From an uncultured beta proteobacterium (GTDB lineage: Bacteria > Pseudomonadota > Gammaproteobacteria > Burkholderiales > Burkholderiaceae_C), in assembly GCA_903838565.1 (NCBI GenBank), contig CAILZB010000133.1, forward strand, positions 1 through 64,000: 64,000 bases of DNA. The letters run 5' to 3'. A program made the position numbers and the translations under genes. Shown here in pieces: positions 61,055 through 64,000 of this stretch. The stretch's first letter is position 1. Every line of letters begins with the position of its first letter. A model generated the notes under the pieces. That model made no database searches. It was not told where the DNA came from and saw nothing but the letters and a program-made list of their open reading frames with translations.

Positions 61055-61221
61055 TACGAAGTCTCCTGTTGTTGTCACTGAATAACATTCCATCTCGACG
61101 CACGTGCCCGGCTCGCGGGCCTGCCCACCTGGGTGTGCAGTGCGCTGATCGATACCGCTGTGACCGCAAAACCGGGATTGCAGCGGACCGGACCATTGTC
61201 AGTCCGGCGCTGCGGAAGTCA

Positions 61222-61235
61222 TTGACTGCGGACAA
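61222..61235. promoter_or_regulatory. Fnr-like box upstream of oxlT
   Basis: TTGACTGCGGACAA fits TTGAYYGCRGWCAA, shared with the oxc and porin promoters. On the minus strand a weak -10 (GACAAT) follows after about 21 nt. Confidence 0.55.
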
Positions 61236-61305
61236 GTTTGAAAATAGCGCGTCTAGGTGCTTACCCTAGTGGTGACAGGGGTATTGCGAGCGAACGGCGC
61301 AGTGC

Positions 61306-61335
61306 CAAAAAAAATGGCCGAACAAGTCGGCCATT
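61306..61335 (-). terminator. Intrinsic terminator of the porin gene
   Basis: AATGGCCGA (61313-61321) and TCGGCCATT (61327-61335) form a perfect stem. On the minus strand it is followed by a run of eight T, giving a textbook terminator 40 bp after the porin stop. Confidence 0.88.
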
Positions 61336-61340
61336 GAAAA

Positions 61341-61370
61341 TTGACCCGGCAGTCAGTTGCGCCGGGTCAA
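61341..61370. other. Second perfect stem downstream of the porin stop
   Basis: TTGACCCGGC (61341-61350) pairs fully with GCCGGGTCAA (61361-61370). It has no T-tract and lies between the porin stop and the terminator, so it may protect the 3' end of the mRNA. Confidence 0.6.
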
Positions 61371-61377
61371 GAGGAGA

Positions 61378-62940
61378 TCAGAAGTCGTAGGTCATGCCAA
61401 CAGAAATCGCTTGCGCTGTGTTGCCGGCAAAGGGTGGGCCGCAAACGCCGTTGTCCTGGCAGCCGCCGATGTACTTGTCGCCCACATAGTTGCGCGTAGG
61501 CAGGCCGTGACCCCCTGCGCCCAGCGAATAGTGGCCCCAGTACTCGTTGGTCAGACGTGAGAAGGTGATGTAGCTGGTGGTGCGCTTGTCCAGGAAGCGG
61601 TGCTTGTAGCCCACGGAGAGCAGGTTGGCGCCGTTGGCCGAGGCACCCGGTACCGCGTCGTTACCCAGCTTGTCCTCTACGCCTCCGTCGGGTTGACCGG
61701 GCGTCCTGCCCGCGTGCGCCCAGCCGAAATTCACGTCGTCATAGGGCGTCAGATTCTGCGTGATCGCCAGCCAGGTGGCCGTGTGCGTGCGCTCGTCCAG
61801 CGAGGCCGTGATCGCGTCGCGCTTGAGGCGCTCGACGATGAAGTTCACGGTCGTCCTGGTCGGGAATGTGTACTGCACACCGAGCTTCAAACCGCTTTCG
61901 TCGCGGATGCCGACGGTCCCTGCGCTGGTCTCGTCGCCGGTGCGATTGACGGCCTTGTGAAGTTCGTAGGCGCCAGTGATGTACAGCGGACCGGCTTCAT
62001 AGGCCAGCGCTGCGCTGTAGGCGGTGGTGAAGGAGCCGTCGACGCAGGAGGCGACGGAGCCTGCATTGCTGTTGACGCCGTTGGTGGAGTTGCCGCCGGC
62101 GCAGTCGGGCTCGCCCTGCGCGTACAGGCCGCTTCCGGTGCTGCGGTTTTGACCCGGTGAGACCAGGGCGCTGAAGCTCATGCCATTGATCTTGGGCGAC
62201 TCGTACCAGACCGAGTGCGGCAACCGCATGTCGAATTCGGTGCGGTTGTCGCCGCCGCTGTTGCCCATGATGGCGTTGTAGTCGCCAGGGGTGTCGGCGA
62301 AGGGGTCCATGCGGCCCGTGGAGTTCTTGTAGGGCGTGTTGTTCTTGCCCAGCTTGATCGCGCCGTAGGCCGCGCTTTGCAGGCCGACGTAGCTGTTGCG
62401 TGAGCCCAGGCCGGTCTTTTGCGCGGTGCCGTCGGTGCCCTGGTCCGAAGCGCCCGGGGTCGCGGAATAGGCGATCTCGGTCTCGAACTGGAACACGGCC
62501 TTCAAATCCTTGTCGATGGCGCGCTCGCCCTTGATGCCGAAGAAGGAGCCGTTGCTGGAGACGTCGGGCAACCAGCCGTTGATGCCCGTCACCGGGTTGC
62601 CATTGTGAAGATAACCCGCCATGCCATTGGTCTGAGAATCAACAGACACGTCGGCGTGGCCGTAGATCGTGACTTCGCCTCCGCCCACCCGGAACGTCAG
62701 GTCGTTGCCGGGTTTGATGCTGTTACCGTCGGTCGCGGCGGCAGCCGGTGCCGGCTGGGCCGTGGCCTTTTGCTCGGCCTGGTCCAGACGCTTGTTCAAC
62801 GATTCGATCTGCTTTTGCAGCAGGTCGATCTGCTGGCGCATTTCCTGGGTGCTGGACTGGGCGCTGGCGATGCCGCCAAAGCCCAGGCTGGATGCGCCAA
62901 CGACGAGGGCGCAAACCCGGGCGATGGTCTTGAGTTTCAT
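61378..62940 (-). CDS. Outer-membrane porin, linked to the oxalate genes
   Basis: 520 residues from the ATG at 62940, or 522 from a GTG at 62946 that is better placed after AGGAGA. Signal peptide ending near GGIASAQ. The mature N-terminus carries a short coiled-coil (QEMRQQIDLLQKQIESLNKRL) and an Ala/Pro linker; a Gram-negative porin barrel follows (EVTIYGHADVSVD, FFGIKGERAIDKDLKAVFQFE, YVGLQSAAYGAIKLGK). The chain ends in ISVGMTYDF, the terminal phenylalanine being the outer-membrane assembly signal. The coiled-coil is unusual for the simple trimeric porins. A shared Fnr-like box and the position suggest it admits oxalate. Confidence 0.9.
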   Translation of the reverse strand: MKLKTIARVCALVVGASSLGFGGIASAQSSTQEMRQQIDLLQKQIESLNKRLDQAEQKATAQPAPAAAATDGNSIKPGNDLTFRVGGGEVTIYGHADVSVDSQTNGMAGYLHNGNPVTGINGWLPDVSSNGSFFGIKGERAIDKDLKAVFQFETEIAYSATPGASDQGTDGTAQKTGLGSRNSYVGLQSAAYGAIKLGKNNTPYKNSTGRMDPFADTPGDYNAIMGNSGGDNRTEFDMRLPHSVWYESPKINGMSFSALVSPGQNRSTGSGLYAQGEPDCAGGNSTNGVNSNAGSVASCVDGSFTTAYSAALAYEAGPLYITGAYELHKAVNRTGDETSAGTVGIRDESGLKLGVQYTFPTRTTVNFIVERLKRDAITASLDERTHTATWLAITQNLTPYDDVNFGWAHAGRTPGQPDGGVEDKLGNDAVPGASANGANLLSVGYKHRFLDKRTTSYITFSRLTNEYWGHYSLGAGGHGLPTRNYVGDKYIGGCQDNGVCGPPFAGNTAQAISVGMTYDF

Positions 62941-63041
62941 GTTCACTGATGTCTCCTGAAGATTTTGAAAGCAGTCCGTGTCGCAAATTCACTGCATGAA
63001 TTCGCGACACGGATTTAGCACTTTCGTGCCGCACTGACCTC

Positions 63042-63055
63042 TTGACCGCAGACAA
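63042..63055. promoter_or_regulatory. Fnr-like box upstream of the porin gene
   Basis: TTGACCGCAGACAA, matching the oxlT box at 12 of 14 positions; both continue with a G. It lies about 100 bp upstream of the porin start. Confidence 0.55.
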
Positions 63056-63133
63056 GATTTGCTTCTTTACGTCAGCGCTGATCCGCATCTGAAAGTAAAG
63101 ATTTATGAAGCGCAGGGAGTGCTCCCGCGGTGC

Positions 63134-64000
63134 TCAGCGCGCCAGGATCGTCGCGGTTCCCGCCACCGTCATCAGGGCGCCGAGCCAGGCGCCGGGTGCC
63201 GGTGCGCGTCCCAACTTGAACCACAGCAGCGGCAGCACCAGCACCGGAGACACGGACGACAGGATGGCCACCATGCCCACGTCGCCATTGCGCAGCGCCA
63301 GCAGCACCAGCGTCATTCCCAGGCCCATGCCGACGAAGCCATTAAGCGCGGTCTGTGCCAGCACCCGGGCCGTGGGGCGCTGTTGCGCGCGCGCTCGCTC
63401 CAGGCCCAGCAACAGCAGCACGAAGTGCGCGCCGCAGGCCACCGTGACGCGCAGCGCCGAGGCGGCGACGGGGTCCACGCCCGCGGCCATCGCCGGCTTG
63501 GCGATGAAACTGCCCAGTGCCTGGCACAGCGCCGCCAGCAGCGCCAGCGCCACGCCCGCGCCGAGGTGGCCGCGGTGGCGCTCCCAGGCGTGGTCTTCGT
63601 CCTTGTGCTGACCCCACATGACGGCGATCATCACGCCGCCCAGCGTGAGCGCCGCTCCCAGCGCCGCCTGCAGTCCCATGGATTCGCCCAGCCACAGCAT
63701 GCCCAGCAGCGCGCTGAAGACGGCGTGCGTGGCAAACAGCACGCCGCAGCGGCGCGGTCCCAGGCGGTTCATCGCGCCAAACAGCGCGGTGTCGCCCACG
63801 AAGATGCCCAGCAGTCCGCTCAACGCCAGTGGCCAAGCCGCCGGCGCAGCGAGCGAGCGCCAGCCGCCAGTGAAGGCGACGAGGGTCCACAGCAGCAGCG
63901 CCACTGACAGCATGCGCCAGCGGGTGAAGGCAAAGGCGCCGAGGTGGCGCGCGGGTGTGACCGACGAGACGCTGCTGAAGGCCCAGCAGGCGGCAGCGCC
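63134..64000 (-). CDS. EamA/DMT-type membrane transporter, 5' end outside window
   Basis: The frame stays open from the in-window ATG at 63913 through the right edge, and the extra 29 residues (for example CWAFSSVSSVTPARHLGAFA) read as the end of the first EamA membrane helix and its loop, so the true start lies beyond 64000. The visible part has about nine further helices and two EamA halves, the first closing with MLWLGESMGLQAALGAALTLGG and the second with SSVSPVLVLPLLWFKLG. Solute unknown. It is downstream of, and in the same direction as, the porin gene's promoter region but has no clear tie to the oxalate module. Confidence 0.9.
   Translation of the reverse strand, partial: GAAACWAFSSVSSVTPARHLGAFAFTRWRMLSVALLLWTLVAFTGGWRSLAAPAAWPLALSGLLGIFVGDTALFGAMNRLGPRRCGVLFATHAVFSALLGMLWLGESMGLQAALGAALTLGGVMIAVMWGQHKDEDHAWERHRGHLGAGVALALLAALCQALGSFIAKPAMAAGVDPVAASALRVTVACGAHFVLLLLGLERARAQQRPTARVLAQTALNGFVGMGLGMTLVLLALRNGDVGMVAILSSVSPVLVLPLLWFKLGRAPAPGAWLGALMTVAGTATILAR

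Larger units (their letters stand above)
61055..61377. other. Intergenic region between porin and oxlT
   Basis: 323 bp without a gene. It holds the porin terminator (61306-61335), a further perfect stem (61341-61370) and the oxlT promoter region with its Fnr-like box at 61222-61235. The stretch from 61055 to about 61200 is probably the oxlT leader. Confidence 0.6.

Overview
The window is a GC-rich, densely packed chromosomal segment. Gene content points to a betaproteobacterium of the Burkholderiales, most likely near the Comamonadaceae: a TIGR03338-type PhnR with the PhnS2/T2/U2 aminoethylphosphonate transporter, a group 3d hydrogenase, a trimeric porin and several PAS/GGDEF/EAL proteins. 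No rRNA or tRNA gene was seen, so placement rests on protein families alone. The first gene (M16 peptidase) and the last (EamA transporter) both run off the window.

Layout. 1-7.3 kb: M16 peptidase, thioredoxin-like protein, S41 peptidase lipoprotein, AMP nucleosidase, L,D-transpeptidase. 7.3-13.6 kb: a damaged two-partner secretion locus. A TpsB outer-membrane transporter gene has lost its 3' part and runs directly into a TpsA adhesin gene that has lost its 5' part. The adhesin has a second frame break at the start of a large MBG repeat array. 13.9-17.4 kb: branched-chain 2-oxoacid dehydrogenase E1 alpha, E1 beta and E2. 17.6-21.4 kb: a PhnD-like lipoprotein translationally coupled to a PAS/GGDEF/EAL protein. 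21.4-26.5 kb: NAD-reducing [NiFe] hydrogenase HoxFUYH plus its maturation protease. 26.7-34.5 kb: a PHA-synthase-like DUF3141 protein, HDOD protein, Nudix hydrolase, DUF4397 lipoprotein and a second GGDEF/EAL protein.

34.5-39.9 kb is a minus-strand operon of a glutamine-synthetase-like ligase, GNAT acetyltransferase, iron alcohol dehydrogenase, gamma-glutamyl hydrolase and aldehyde dehydrogenase. It fits a gamma-glutamylated amino-alcohol pathway. It lies directly downstream of the 2-aminoethylphosphonate (AEP) genes at 40.0-50.6 kb: transporter, PhnW transaminase, GntR regulator, PbfA-like lyase and a PhnX-like phosphonatase. Two GST genes and an SRPBCC gene sit inside this block. The palindrome ATTGT-TG-ACAAT lies in both divergent promoter regions of the AEP block and is the probable PhnR operator.

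50.8-54.4 kb: an EamA transporter, then a second PhnD-like protein paired with a hybrid histidine kinase. 54.5-63.0 kb: an oxalate module with two formyl-CoA-transferase-type enzymes, oxalyl-CoA decarboxylase, a Crp/Fnr-type regulator, an OxlT-like antiporter and a porin. A 14-bp Fnr-like box matching TTGAYYGCRGWCAA lies in front of oxc/regulator, oxlT and the porin. The regulator's recognition helix has the Fnr E-x-x-S-R pattern, so these genes look like one regulon. A related box lies 21 bp upstream of a -10 element in front of hoxF.
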